Position numbers and translations under genes: made by a program | Source of the DNA: an uncultured Crocinitomix sp. | GTDB taxonomy: Bacteria > Bacteroidota > Bacteroidia > Flavobacteriales_D > Crocinitomicaceae | Reading direction: 5' to 3' | NCBI GenBank assembly: GCA_937136425.1 | Contig: CAKZON010000107.1 | Coordinates: 17,668-81,667, forward strand | DNA length: 64,000 bases | Shown: positions 47,701 through 55,346 of the stretch, piece after piece | Layout of the letters: each line of letters starts with the position of its first letter | How positions within the stretch are numbered: the first letter of the stretch is position 1 | Notes under the pieces: model-generated | Seen by the model: the letters and a program-made list of their open reading frames with translations, nothing else | The model's database searches: none | Told to the model about the DNA's origin: nothing

Positions 47701-48219
47701 AATACTTCTGAAAACTATGCTAATCCTAAAAACCCATTAGCTGACCCAAGATTCTTCTGGAACTTGGACACTCCTAATGCAGATTGGTACATTACAGATG
47801 ATGTAAATGAGAAAATGGACACAACTTATGGTGAAAGAGAAACTAGTTACGAAATTGATGTTTGTTTAGTCGCACAGAATAAGAACGGCTGTAAAGACAC
47901 CACCTGTAAGAAGTTAACCATATTTGCTCCAATAGATCTTGAACCGGTTAATATTTTTAGCCCTGATGGAGATGGAATAAATGACGAGTTTACTTTCCAA
48001 TTCGTTTCTAAATCAATAGCAGAATTCAATTGTGTTATTGTAAACAGATGGGGAATTAAAGTTGGAGAAATCAATGACATTAATGACGGATGGGATGGAA
48101 CAGACATGAATGGAGACTTAGTTGCTGATGGTGTATATTTTTACACTTATAGTGCCGTAGCCGACAATTCAGAAAAATTGGCTGGCCAAGGAAACATAAC
48201 TAAGGTTACTGGAAAATAA
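44704..48219 (+). CDS. choice-of-anchor L / Calx-beta / SprB-like secreted protein, type B T9SS signal
   Basis: 1171-aa exported protein. The longest frame starts with GTG at 44650; the ATG at 44704 is chosen since it gives a normal signal peptide (ending IASAQ). Residues about 30-260 are a choice-of-anchor L domain (EFDFVPSGDSIVFSYVFASE). Residues about 270-385 look like Calx-beta (SGTAINGTDYELLDETVFFP ... DDGLTEGSEDVTI). Further SprB-like and Ig-like repeats follow. The C-terminus NIFSPDGDGINDEF with NRWGIKVGEI is a T9SS type B signal. Adhesin or matrix protein is the likely role. It is divergent from the M20 gene and has its own terminator. Confidence 0.88.
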   Translation: MNKLKVGFWMLTLFFSTIASAQITVTNTQTPEELVNDVLVGAGVVISNVEFNHSVPLAGAVQAQAGYFDATGTTFPITEGVILATGNVSLAEGPNDSGSATDNDGVAVDPDDSDLDAIGTTTINNEAILEFDFVPSGDSIVFSYVFASEEYHEYSTSSFNDVFGFFISGPGFAGPYEFGGENLAIIPGTALPVTMNNLNNGPSNTGPCMNCEFLVDNTGGGDIQYDAHTVVMYARAEVICGETYHIKMAIGDAGDMSLDSGVFLEASSFSSNGISVEIASVLGEDALIEGCDTAEVCFIRPEDADTVDLWVDFEISGTAINGTDYELLDETVFFPEGEDTVKMYIIPGDDGLTEGSEDVTITVEIINECGDTIETVATIEIIDPYEIEITTEDITIECAEDSLLLTFETDGVPELDIIWSSGGTEMEEWVPGDIIGTTTYTVNITDVCGETASGTIDVTLDPASDMYLTFNEDLFIICPDQEIDIDATVHDPYDVDEITYEWDPTGETVEDITTEPAAEGWYYLSVYDGCFTVTDSVKIEFGEVVLDDITVIDAIDCPGIPDATLGSIVVDPDNPAWTYELVGYVGPVPSGVFTDLAGGIDYILIVTDENGCMVDTIVPVGLGENEVVATWAVDSLRNVTCHGDMDGGAYIFDISGGITPPYDVTWTNLGGVVDVDTDVPVDGSSEQDGLSGGTYTVVVTDEEGCAWSHSFEIFEPEELTLELIWNEPSCFGFSDGSITVNTEGGNGGETYTMTDADGNVLNVDNSNTINTIPTGTYSITVVDENGCTASTEFFLDQPGELDATLEITQPLCYGIETGYVEVVDVINYQGEYDEIGYFWAPPNPSGDGVGATFANHLAAGDYTVTINDANGCSKVFDFTIVYPDEIVWSELGYFPAYCRLYGYQSGNGEVYASATGGTGSFDYEWTHVNEEGETETWPNTTWGGLNPGEYIITATDDNNCKLSDTIVVDSLNPIAAFTVDSDQLNADCKGTANVEVEFTNTSENYANPKNPLADPRFFWNLDTPNADWYITDDVNEKMDTTYGERETSYEIDVCLVAQNKNGCKDTTCKKLTIFAPIDLEPVNIFSPDGDGINDEFTFQFVSKSIAEFNCVIVNRWGIKVGEINDINDGWDGTDMNGDLVADGVYFYTYSAVADNSEKLAGQGNITKVTGK

Positions 48220-48239
48220 ATAAAATCGAATACGAGGAA

Positions 48240-48268
48240 GGGCTTCCAGTATTGGAAGCCCTTTTTTT
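48240..48268 (+). terminator. rho-independent terminator
   Basis: Arms GGGCTTCCA / TGGAAGCCC with a 4-base loop, then seven T. It lies 20 bases after the stop of the choice-of-anchor L protein. Confidence 0.9.
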
Positions 48269-48386
48269 GTGCTTATAATATTGGTAAACCTCTTATTAAA
48301 AGCCCAATTACGAAATTAAAATTAGATGCAAAATTCCCACTTACGGAATTCGCATCACCTTATAAAAAATTATAAATATTACGACT

Positions 48387-49331
48387 ATGTTTAAGTCAGA
48401 AATTAAAAGTGAAATTGGAGAAGATATCTCTATTCTTATACAATTAGATAACCACCCTTGGAATTATCTCTGCGAATGTGGAGATGCAAGTAGATTATCA
48501 GTTAAAGAAGTACAAAACACCAACGCCGTATTTATTAGTCACACGCATATTGATCATTTTGTAAATTTTGACGCTGTCATTCGCCATCAAATTGGAATAC
48601 AACGCCGCGTAGTTATTTGCGGCCCAACAGGAATTGCCAAACAGGTGCAAGCTAAAATTTTAAGTTATACTTGGAATTTGATTTCTGCTGGAGCCATCAT
48701 TTACGAAATAAGAGAAATGCGGACAGACAATAAAATTATTGTGTATGAAATTGAACCGCCAATTTGGGAATTGATTGAAATTAAGGCAGCAAATAACAAC
48801 GTCCTTTTTAAAGAAAAGAATTTTGAAGTTACTGGTGTTCTTTTAGATCATAAAACGCCAACTTTAGCTTATAAATTTTCAGAAAACGATACGCTTAAAT
48901 TTGATATCAAATCTAGCGGATTTAGTGGAGGTAAATGGGTGAAGGAATTGAAAGATGCTTACGAAAAACAAGCAGAAGATACTATTATCCAAATTGAAGG
49001 AAGGGACTATAAAGCCAAACGCCTTTTTCACCTTTTGCATTTGCAAAAAGGAGATACCGTTGGTGTAATAATGGATCATGCCGCAAATGCAGAAAATCAT
49101 GCAAAGATTAAAACTCATTTTGCGGACTGTGAAAAAGTAATGATTGAATGTTTTTATAAGGATGAGGACAAGGAAAATGCAATTTCTAACTATCATAGTT
49201 ATGCATCCATGTCGGGAAAAATCATGAAAGAAACCAATGTCACTGAACCAATTCCTGTCCATTTCTCAAGAAAATACAATACAGAAGATATTGAGGAACT
49301 TATAACTGAATTTAATGCAGCGTTAAAATAA
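48387..49331 (+). CDS. RNase Z-like metallo-beta-lactamase-fold hydrolase
   Basis: 314-aa cytoplasmic protein. The zinc motif HTHIDH is at residues 52-57 (His52, His54, Asp56, His57), and a second metal motif appears as VIMDHAAN with later VHFSRKYN, as in RNase Z/ElaC-like proteins. It also carries GVLLDHKTPTLAYKF, a conserved RNase Z-type strand. Whether it is the tRNA 3'-processing enzyme or another MBL hydrolase cannot be decided: the typical exosite arm is not evident. It is a single-gene unit between terminators. Confidence 0.8.
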   Translation: MFKSEIKSEIGEDISILIQLDNHPWNYLCECGDASRLSVKEVQNTNAVFISHTHIDHFVNFDAVIRHQIGIQRRVVICGPTGIAKQVQAKILSYTWNLISAGAIIYEIREMRTDNKIIVYEIEPPIWELIEIKAANNNVLFKEKNFEVTGVLLDHKTPTLAYKFSENDTLKFDIKSSGFSGGKWVKELKDAYEKQAEDTIIQIEGRDYKAKRLFHLLHLQKGDTVGVIMDHAANAENHAKIKTHFADCEKVMIECFYKDEDKENAISNYHSYASMSGKIMKETNVTEPIPVHFSRKYNTEDIEELITEFNAALK

Positions 49332-49335
49332 AACA

Positions 49336-49374
49336 AGAGCGGATAATTAATGACTATTGTCCGCTCTATTTTTG
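49336..49374 (+). terminator. terminator after the RNase Z-like gene
   Basis: Arms AGAGCGGA / TCCGCTCT with a 16-base loop followed by TATTTTTG. The next ATG follows only 14 bases later. Confidence 0.65.
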
Positions 49375-49387
49375 TACATTTAAAAGA

Positions 49388-49972
49388 ATGATGTCCGTTT
49401 ATAAATACTACTTGCTAATCATAGGAACTCTATTTCTTTCAAGCTGTTCGCAAGAATCAAACCCAGCTCATGTAGAAAAACAAGAAGAACCGATACATTA
49501 TATTGATGTTATTGACACTTCACGTATCACCATCATCCCTTTAAGTAATGTAAGTTGGCTGAAAGAAGCAGATCGCCAAGCAAATCTCTCAATTCTGGAA
49601 TTACACCAAATTGATAGCTTGCTAATACTAGCCGCGGAAGATTATAATGCCAACGTAAAAAAAGAACACGAAGAGTTAATGGCTTTTTATCGAGATGATG
49701 CTGAATTTATGGGAACAGAATTTATTGAGCGCCCATTTCCTGAAGACAATCTGATACGAGACCTTTCTAGCTATCGAAGACAATATGTGCCCTATTACAA
49801 TAATGAAGGTGAAAAAATAGTCACTGTATATTGTCACTGCCTCAGTTTTTCACTGGGAAAATGGCAATATGAAGTTCTACAGATTAATGATGGCGGTAAT
49901 TGTCATTTCGACGTAGTGATTAACCTCACTAAAAAAACATATGAACGTGTTTGGGTTAATGGTTATGCCTAA
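49388..49972 (+). CDS. hypothetical lipoprotein (194 aa)
   Basis: Exported lipoprotein with signal peptide and lipobox LSSC (Cys20). The mature part is acidic, with a helical segment around residues 60-110 (NLSILELHQIDSLLILAAED) and a conserved-looking end (NDGGNCHFDVVINLTKKTYERVWVNGYA) that includes three cysteines overall. I do not recognise the family. ATG at 49388 is used; the second ATG at the next codon is equally possible. Confidence 0.7.
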   Translation: MMSVYKYYLLIIGTLFLSSCSQESNPAHVEKQEEPIHYIDVIDTSRITIIPLSNVSWLKEADRQANLSILELHQIDSLLILAAEDYNANVKKEHEELMAFYRDDAEFMGTEFIERPFPEDNLIRDLSSYRRQYVPYYNNEGEKIVTVYCHCLSFSLGKWQYEVLQINDGGNCHFDVVINLTKKTYERVWVNGYA

Positions 49973-50065
49973 CAAATTCACATTAAAACATAACGGATAA
50001 TAAGCAAACTGCTTCATTGAGCAAATGAAGTAATTAATCGCTCAATTATTATCTATTTTCATTCC

Positions 50066-50698
50066 ATGAAACTCATTTACGGAAGTCGCCCCTTGCAAAT
50101 ACTCCTATTAGTAACGCTAGTCTTAATTGGACATTCAGTAAATGCTTTGCGTTATAACAATCTATCGGATCAGTTTGACATTGCCGTATCAATAAGAGTA
50201 AACACGGAAGAAAACCCCGATTTCGACTCCACCTATCTTAAAATTAGCGTCTTTGAAAAGGGTTCTCTAAATTGTATCCAAGCCATACGTAAAAAGCATT
50301 TTTGGATTTGGGATAAGTTATATATAACTGAAAATAACGCACGCTCCTACTCCACTCATTTTAATGAGCATGACATTGCTGTAGACAGTGATTATGGAGA
50401 TGTGGTAATTGCCGATTTAAACTTTGATGAACTAGATGACTTTGCAGTAATTTATGATGCTGGACTCAATACGGGGCCTTCTTACTATTATTATTTCCAA
50501 CGCCCTAACAAAACTTTTTACCGCCAGGTTTTTCTCAGCGAAACAATGCTTTATTTCCCTACTGTAATTGATAAAGAAAATAAGCGATTAATTACCAGAG
50601 TACGTTCGGGTGTAACGCATATTGGTGAAACAACGTATCAATACAACCCTAAAAAAGAGAGCTGGTATTTGCTTGCACGGCGGCGAATTAAGGTGTAA
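50066..50698 (+). CDS. exported protein with XAC2610-like domain (210 aa)
   Basis: Signal peptide (residues 1-27, ending SVNA) followed by a beta-rich domain. The part VVIADLNFDELDDFAVIYD, then SYYYYFQRPNKTFYRQVFLSE and YQYNPKKESWYLLARR matches the pattern of the XAC2610 family (an incomplete FG-GAP-like 'D.NFDG..D' element, Tyr-rich strand, final 'Y.w....l.l'). Those proteins are periplasmic and of unknown role. The assignment is by pattern. The gene is followed directly by the palindrome array. Confidence 0.6.
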   Translation: MKLIYGSRPLQILLLVTLVLIGHSVNALRYNNLSDQFDIAVSIRVNTEENPDFDSTYLKISVFEKGSLNCIQAIRKKHFWIWDKLYITENNARSYSTHFNEHDIAVDSDYGDVVIADLNFDELDDFAVIYDAGLNTGPSYYYYFQRPNKTFYRQVFLSETMLYFPTVIDKENKRLITRVRSGVTHIGETTYQYNPKKESWYLLARRRIKV

Positions 50699-50723
50699 CA
50701 TTATGCAGGATTGCAAAACACAA

Positions 50724-51117
50724 CGCAGGATTACAAATCCTGCGAAGTCCTAGAAGTATAAGAGTCAATTCTACTTAAGCTGTGAAATGCTCAAAAGCGG
50801 TACAAACTCACCGAGGCTCTGCGGGACTCACAATCCCGCATCAAGTAATACTTGGCAAAGAAAACTCAAGGACAAAACGCAGGATTACAAATCCTGCGAA
50901 GTCCTAGAAGTATAAGAGTCAATTCTACTTAAGCTGTGAAATTCTCAAAAGCGGTACAAACTCACCGAGGCTGTGCGGGATTTGCAATCCCGCATCAAGT
51001 AATACTTGATAAAGCAGGCTCAAAGAAAAAACGCAGGATTACAAATCCTGCGAAGTCTAGTATATATTAAATAGCTGCACAAACTTATCACAGCTCTGCA
51101 GGATTTGTAATCCTGCA
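50724..51117. repeat. tandem array of REP-like palindrome doublets (154-base period)
   Basis: Six 21-base palindromes with 9-base arms and 3-base loops lie at 50724-50744, 50820-50840, 50878-50898, 50974-50994, 51032-51052 and 51097-51117. They alternate two types, CGCAGGATT-ACA-AATCCTGCG and TGCGGGATT-xxx-AATCCCGCA (the last one TGCAGGATT). The first two doublets are near-identical 154-base units; the third is shortened and more diverged. This is the arrangement of REP/BIME doublets mobilised by RAYT transposases. No RAYT gene is in the window. A half copy (GCAGGATTGCAA) precedes at 50705. Confidence 0.85.
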
Positions 51118-51131
51118 CCAATCACACAATC

Positions 51132-52163
51132 TTACTCAATAAAATGATCCCAACCTTGCGCTTGCATTGGTTGACTTGCACCATTGCGTTCAATCACATT
51201 CATGCCAGATCCTTTATCTGTAAAGTGACCAATAATAGACATGAATTCATTACCTTTTATTTTTTCAAAGTCGCTTTGTTTAACAGAAAATAAAAGTTCA
51301 TAATCCTCTCCACCATTTAGGGCGCACGTACTAGGATCTAATTCAAACTCACGCGCAACTTTATACGTTTCATGGTCGATTGGTAGCTTTTCATCATAAA
51401 TGGCACATCCTAAATTACTGTGCTTACACAAATGCATGGCTTCAGAAACTAAACCATCCGAAATATCAATCATTGAAGTTGGTTGTACACCTAATTCATG
51501 TAAAAAGTGGATGATATCTTTTCGAGCTTCAGGTTTTAATTGACGTTCTAAAATATAATCTACTCCTTCTAATGCAGGTTGAATGTTAGGATTTTCTTTA
51601 AAAACAGCTTTTTCGCGCTCTAGCACTTGCAAGCCCATATACGCTCCACCCAGACTTCCGGTAACTACCAATAAATCATTTTCGCTTGCACCACTTCTAT
51701 ATGCTATCTTATCTTTAGCAACCTCTCCTAATGCCGTAACAGAAATTACCAAACCACTGTGCGAAGAGGTTGTATCACCTCCAACTAAATCAACATTGTA
51801 TAAATCACAAGCGGTTTTAATTCCTTTATAAATTTCTTCTAATGCCTCTACTGAAAAACGATTAGATGCCGCAATAGAAACCGTAATCTGTGTAGCTTCT
51901 GCATTCATTGCATAGATATCAGACAAGTTAACTACAACTGCCTTATACCCTAAATGCTTTAAAGGCGCATATGATAAATCAAAATGCACCCCTTCAACCA
52001 ACATATCTGTTGAAACAACTTGATATTTGTCGCCCATATCAATTACTGCAGCATCATCACCAATTCCTTTTATTGTGGACGGTTGTTTATTCTCAAACGC
52101 TGATGTTAATTTATCAATTAACCCAAATTCACCTAGTTCATCCAACTCTGTTCTATTCTCCAT
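51132..52163 (-). CDS. thiL: thiamine-monophosphate kinase
   Basis: ThiL phosphorylates thiamine monophosphate to the active diphosphate with ATP. The 343-aa sequence has the AIRS-family motifs: GIGDDAAVIDMG, VSTDMLVEGVHFDLSY, NLSDIYAMNAEATQITVSIA, VGGDTTSS, and SMIDISDGLVSEAMHL, then LNGGEDYELLFSV. The length is somewhat above the E. coli protein but normal for Bacteroidota. It is transcribed toward the REP-like array and lies downstream of fumC with a terminator between. Confidence 0.95.
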   Translation of the reverse strand: MENRTELDELGEFGLIDKLTSAFENKQPSTIKGIGDDAAVIDMGDKYQVVSTDMLVEGVHFDLSYAPLKHLGYKAVVVNLSDIYAMNAEATQITVSIAASNRFSVEALEEIYKGIKTACDLYNVDLVGGDTTSSHSGLVISVTALGEVAKDKIAYRSGASENDLLVVTGSLGGAYMGLQVLEREKAVFKENPNIQPALEGVDYILERQLKPEARKDIIHFLHELGVQPTSMIDISDGLVSEAMHLCKHSNLGCAIYDEKLPIDHETYKVAREFELDPSTCALNGGEDYELLFSVKQSDFEKIKGNEFMSIIGHFTDKGSGMNVIERNGASQPMQAQGWDHFIE

Positions 52164-52174
52164 AACCTCTTTAT

Positions 52175-52212
52175 TAAAAAAGCGCCCGCCTTTGAAAAAA
52201 GACCAGGCGCTT
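52175..52212 (-). terminator. terminator of fumC
   Basis: AAGCGCC / GGCGCTT arms with a long loop on the minus strand, followed by a T run (TTTTTTAATAAAG). It lies 29 bases beyond the fumC stop and just before thiL. Confidence 0.65.
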
Positions 52213-52241
52213 GTTCTATTTATTTTCTATCCAATACACTA

Positions 52242-53639
52242 TTAATCTAATGCACCGATCATTTTTGTAGGATCAACCCACTCATCATATTTTTCTTCTG
52301 GAACATACCCTAAGCGAATTGCTTCTTCTCTTAATGTTGTTCCGTTTTCGTGTGCTGTATTTGCAATTTCTGCTGCTTTATAATATCCAATTTTGGTATT
52401 TAAAGCCGTAACAAGCATTAAAGAGTTGTTCAATAATTCTTTAATACGATCATGATTTGGTTCAATACCCATTGCACAATTTTCATTGAAAGAATTACAA
52501 GCATCTCCAATTAATTCAGCAGACTGTAATAAGTTAGCTGCCATCATTGGTTTAAATACATTCAATTCGTAATGCCCTTGTGTTCCACCAACTGTTACCG
52601 CAACATCATTCCCCATAACCTGTGCACAAACCATGGTAATAGCTTCTGCTTGCGTAGGGTTTACTTTACCTGGCATAATTGAAGAACCTGGTTCGTTTGC
52701 AGGAATTACAATTTCACCAATACCAGAACGAGGACCAGAGGCCATCATACGAATATCATTCGCTATTTTATTTAAAGAAACAGCTAATTGTTTCAACGCT
52801 CCGTGAGACTCAACAATTGCGTCATGCGCAGCTAAAGCTTCAAATTTATTTTCGGCAGTAATAAACGGTAACCCTGTAAATTCAGCAATGTATTTTGCTA
52901 CTAAAACGTCATAACCTTTAGGTGTATTTAATCCAGTTCCAACTGCTGTTCCACCTAGTGCTAATTCTGATAAATGCGCCAATGTATTTTTTAGTGCTTT
53001 TAAGCCATGCTCTAATTGTGAAGCATAACCAGAAAACTCTTGACCTAGTGTTAAAGGAGTCGCATCCATTAAATGCGTTCTACCGATCTTCACCACATCT
53101 TTAAAGTCAGCTGACTTTTTACGTAAAGTAGCTAATAAATTCTCAACACCTGGAATGGTTTTTTCAACGATCATTTTATACCCGGCGATATGCATTCCAG
53201 TTGGGAAAGTATCGTTAGAAGATTGTGATTTGTTCACATCATCATTTGGCATTAAAGTTTTTTCTCCTTCGCCAATAGTATTCCCGGCTAATTCGTGTGC
53301 GCGGTGAGCAATCACCTCATTCACGTTCATATTAGATTGTGTTCCTGACCCTGTTTGCCAAATTACCAATGGAAATTGGTCATCTAACTTTCCAGCCAAA
53401 ATTTCATCACAAACTTGTCCAATTAAATCTCTTTTTTCTGCAGGCAAAACACCTAACTCACAATTTGTGTAGGCAGCCGCCTTTTTCAGATACGCAAATC
53501 CTTTTACAATTTCTAATGGCATTGACCCTGATGGTCCAATCTTAAAATTGTTTCTAGATCGCTCTGTTTGAGCACCCCAATATTTGTCTGCAGGGACTTT
53601 AACTTCACCAATCGTATCTTTTTCGATTCTGTAGTTCAT
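52242..53639 (-). CDS. fumC: class II fumarate hydratase
   Basis: Fumarase of 465 aa, a TCA-cycle enzyme that interconverts fumarate and malate without an Fe-S cluster. The family signature GSSIMPGKVNPTQ is near residue 315, with TGSGTQSNMNVNEVIA, GRTHLMDATPLTLGQEFSGY and AAHDAIVESHGALKQLA. Length and start (MNYRIEKDTIGEVKVPADKY) are typical. A 72-base spacer separates it from the divergent 50-aa membrane protein. Confidence 0.96.
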   Translation of the reverse strand: MNYRIEKDTIGEVKVPADKYWGAQTERSRNNFKIGPSGSMPLEIVKGFAYLKKAAAYTNCELGVLPAEKRDLIGQVCDEILAGKLDDQFPLVIWQTGSGTQSNMNVNEVIAHRAHELAGNTIGEGEKTLMPNDDVNKSQSSNDTFPTGMHIAGYKMIVEKTIPGVENLLATLRKKSADFKDVVKIGRTHLMDATPLTLGQEFSGYASQLEHGLKALKNTLAHLSELALGGTAVGTGLNTPKGYDVLVAKYIAEFTGLPFITAENKFEALAAHDAIVESHGALKQLAVSLNKIANDIRMMASGPRSGIGEIVIPANEPGSSIMPGKVNPTQAEAITMVCAQVMGNDVAVTVGGTQGHYELNVFKPMMAANLLQSAELIGDACNSFNENCAMGIEPNHDRIKELLNNSLMLVTALNTKIGYYKAAEIANTAHENGTTLREEAIRLGYVPEEKYDEWVDPTKMIGALD

Positions 53640-53711
53640 TTTTATTTCTTTTTTAAAGAATTAATATTAACTTTACGGCATAATTTTGACACAAAAATAA
53701 TACTTATAATC

Positions 53712-53864
53712 ATGTATGCATTAGGTTTCGCCGTATTTCTTTTAGTTGGTTTAATGGCTTTTTGGCTATTAGCATTTGTCTTAGGAGTAGCTGTTCCAAT
53801 GTGGTTAACCATAGGAGCTGTTCACATGTTACGTCCAAAAAGATTATTAGACGAAGACGAGTAA
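53712..53864 (+). CDS. 50-aa hydrophobic membrane protein
   Basis: One long hydrophobic stretch (two short helices, residues 3-36) and a basic-then-acidic tail (RPKRLLDEDE). The open frame extends upstream to 53568 but that part runs through fumC's start; the ATG at 53712 fits, with a -7-like TAATTTTG at 53681-53688 and a terminator shortly after. Function unknown. Confidence 0.65.
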   Translation: MYALGFAVFLLVGLMAFWLLAFVLGVAVPMWLTIGAVHMLRPKRLLDEDE

Positions 53865-53899
53865 ATTCAGACTAATTATAAGTCTACAATAATATTTGA

Positions 53900-53924
53900 G
53901 GGAACCTGTTGGTTCCCTTTTTTT
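53900..53924 (+). terminator. terminator of the 50-aa protein gene
   Basis: GGGAACC / GGTTCCC with a TGTT loop and seven T. Confidence 0.85.
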
Positions 53925-54290
53925 GTGGAGTATAATTTGCGTGTAATACGCACCTAACTTGAAAGAAGGGAACAGCTATGAACTTTAGTCTGTAATAATT
54001 AGTTTTGTTTGAATGAATTATTCTTTTTGCTCGAACAAAAAGAACCAAAAAGTTCTCCTAGCAGGGCTTGAGCCAAGAGGCGCATTCTCAAATTAATTTT
54101 CACTTCCCCAATTGCAAGTGCGGTTGGGTGATCTCACTACTTCGTAATGTGAGCTTCCCAATCTTTCTAGCAATCGGCTTTGCTAAAATCAATTCTCCGA
54201 CGAACGCCGATAACCAATTGAACTCTATAATAGAGTTGTAGTAGAAAAAGACAAGTCCATTTTAGTTTTAAATCGTTAAATTTATAGCTA
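53925..54290. other. structured 366-base intergenic region
   Basis: No gene. Several short hairpins follow one another: GGCT-AGCC (54065-54074), CACTT-AAGTG (54101-54120), CTCAC-GTGAG (54133-54153), TAGCA-TGCTA (54168-54185) and AACTCTA-TAA-TAGAGTT (54221-54237). The segment 54021-54055 repeats GAACAAAAA/GAACCAAAAA. It is less AT-rich than its flanks. It could be a decayed repeat element or a structured RNA; I cannot tell which. Confidence 0.4.
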
Positions 54291-54683
54291 ATGGTTGGTA
54301 TACAAAGAACAGTTTTGATAATTGGGGTAGTATTTTTGGCTTCATGTGCAAATGATCTTGCTGAACAAGAGCAAAAAAATTTAAACGACATAATGAGTGA
54401 ACCCGTATCAATAGATCTTCCTCCTCTAGTAGATGCGCATCAGTCTAACGAAGCTACATATGAAGTAATTGTTACAGCAGATAACGAATTTGTATTAGAA
54501 AATCAGACTTATGAGTTTGAAGAACTTGAAGAAGAGCTATTAAATAGAATTGATGTGACCTATACAAATAAAATAAAAATTTCCGCTGACAAAGAATCCG
54601 ACTACGAATATGTCTTTCAACTTATTGACTTTTGCAAAGACAATGATTTTTCACCAATCTTGGTCTTTGAGGATGGAGAGTAG
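54291..54683 (+). CDS. orphan ExbD/TolR-like lipoprotein (130 aa)
   Basis: Signal peptide with lipobox LASC (Cys19), so the protein should be lipid-anchored. Residues about 45-130 resemble the periplasmic domain of ExbD/TolR: SIDLPPLVDAH, then YEVIVTADNEFVLENQTY, a helix EELEEELLNRI, KIKISADKESDYEYVFQLID and a final SPILVFED. ExbD normally has an N-terminal transmembrane helix with an essential Asp and works with ExbB as a proton-driven motor; here the helix is replaced by a lipoprotein signal and no exbB is near. It may be a decoy, adaptor or periplasmic binding part. The homology is by pattern. Confidence 0.6.
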   Translation: MVGIQRTVLIIGVVFLASCANDLAEQEQKNLNDIMSEPVSIDLPPLVDAHQSNEATYEVIVTADNEFVLENQTYEFEELEEELLNRIDVTYTNKIKISADKESDYEYVFQLIDFCKDNDFSPILVFEDGE

Positions 54684-54724
54684 CGCTATGCTCTAATCAA
54701 CCTAAAAGAAGCGCAAAGCTTAAA

Positions 54725-54829
54725 ATGAAAAGTAGTATTTACATCACCTGTCGAAATTTAAAAGAAATTCTTGTCCTATTTGATCCAAATCTAATTGAAC
54801 GTTATGCAGATAAAAGAAAAAATGGCTAA
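54725..54829 (+). CDS. short ORF upstream of the ParE remnant (34 aa)
   Basis: ATG-to-TAA frame of 34 codons (MKSSIYITCRNLKEI ... DKRKNG) whose end overlaps the start of the ParE remnant by eight bases, as antitoxin and toxin genes often do. The sequence is not a recognisable antitoxin; it may be the shortened residue of one. Low confidence. Confidence 0.3.
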   Translation: MKSSIYITCRNLKEILVLFDPNLIERYADKRKNG

Positions 54830-54896
54830 AGTTGTATTGAGCCAAGAAGCTATTAATGATTTAAATGACATTTGGAATTACACTTCATTATTATAA
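54822..54896 (+). pseudogene. truncated RelE/ParE-type toxin
   Basis: A 24-codon frame reads MAKVVLSQEAINDLNDIWNY, then TSLL and a stop. This is the start of the ParE/RelE toxin family ('y.ls..A..DL..Iw.Yt'), which is normally about 95-100 aa. No continuation is seen in another frame before the next gene, so the rest appears deleted. It would not be active. Confidence 0.6.
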
Positions 54897-54929
54897 TGAG
54901 AATTAGCCCTATATTCGACTAACGAAGAA

Positions 54930-55346
54930 ATGAAGGTTATAACGTATAAAAATAGTGAGGTTTATTTTAGAGAAGATGATGATGGTGAAATCCACGGAAT
55001 CTTAACTATTGGAAAAGTAGATTTTGAATTTTCTTTTCAAAAACAAGAACACATTAATTGGGACGAAATAGAAAGCAAGATTAACTACTTTCTTGAAAAT
55101 CACAAGTCCATACTGAAACAGTCAAAACAAGTTATTGTTGATTTTTATAAGGACAATAATTGGGGACGAGTCGGTACATACAATTTCGAGATCATTGAAT
55201 TGCCCATCATTGAACCTTGCCTTGACGTTCTTATTGTATTGCCTTATCTTGATGATGACCCTTATTCTGATTGGTCAATTCATTTTGTAGATAAAAATGG
55301 GCCGAAAGTTAGAACCGTTTTAAGAAATGATAAAACAATCGTATGA
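54930..55346 (+). CDS. hypothetical protein (138 aa)
   Basis: Soluble acidic protein without a signal peptide. Its N-terminus (VYFREDDDGEIHGILTIGKVDFEFSF) and central segment (NWDEIESKINYFLENHKSIL) recall small DUF2004-like proteins linked to toxin immunity, but the match is loose. The stop overlaps the next start (ATGA), so it is translationally coupled to the following gene. It opens a run of four tightly packed genes. Confidence 0.65.
   Translation: MKVITYKNSEVYFREDDDGEIHGILTIGKVDFEFSFQKQEHINWDEIESKINYFLENHKSILKQSKQVIVDFYKDNNWGRVGTYNFEIIELPIIEPCLDVLIVLPYLDDDPYSDWSIHFVDKNGPKVRTVLRNDKTIV

Noticed and set aside
50724..51117. Possible CRISPR array
   Set aside because: Only two near-full repeat units of 154 bases, the spacers are themselves repeated, and no cas genes are present; palindrome doublets explain it better.
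53568..53711. Upstream extension of the 50-aa membrane protein
   Set aside because: It runs antisense through the start of fumC and across the likely promoter; the ATG at 53712 is sufficient.
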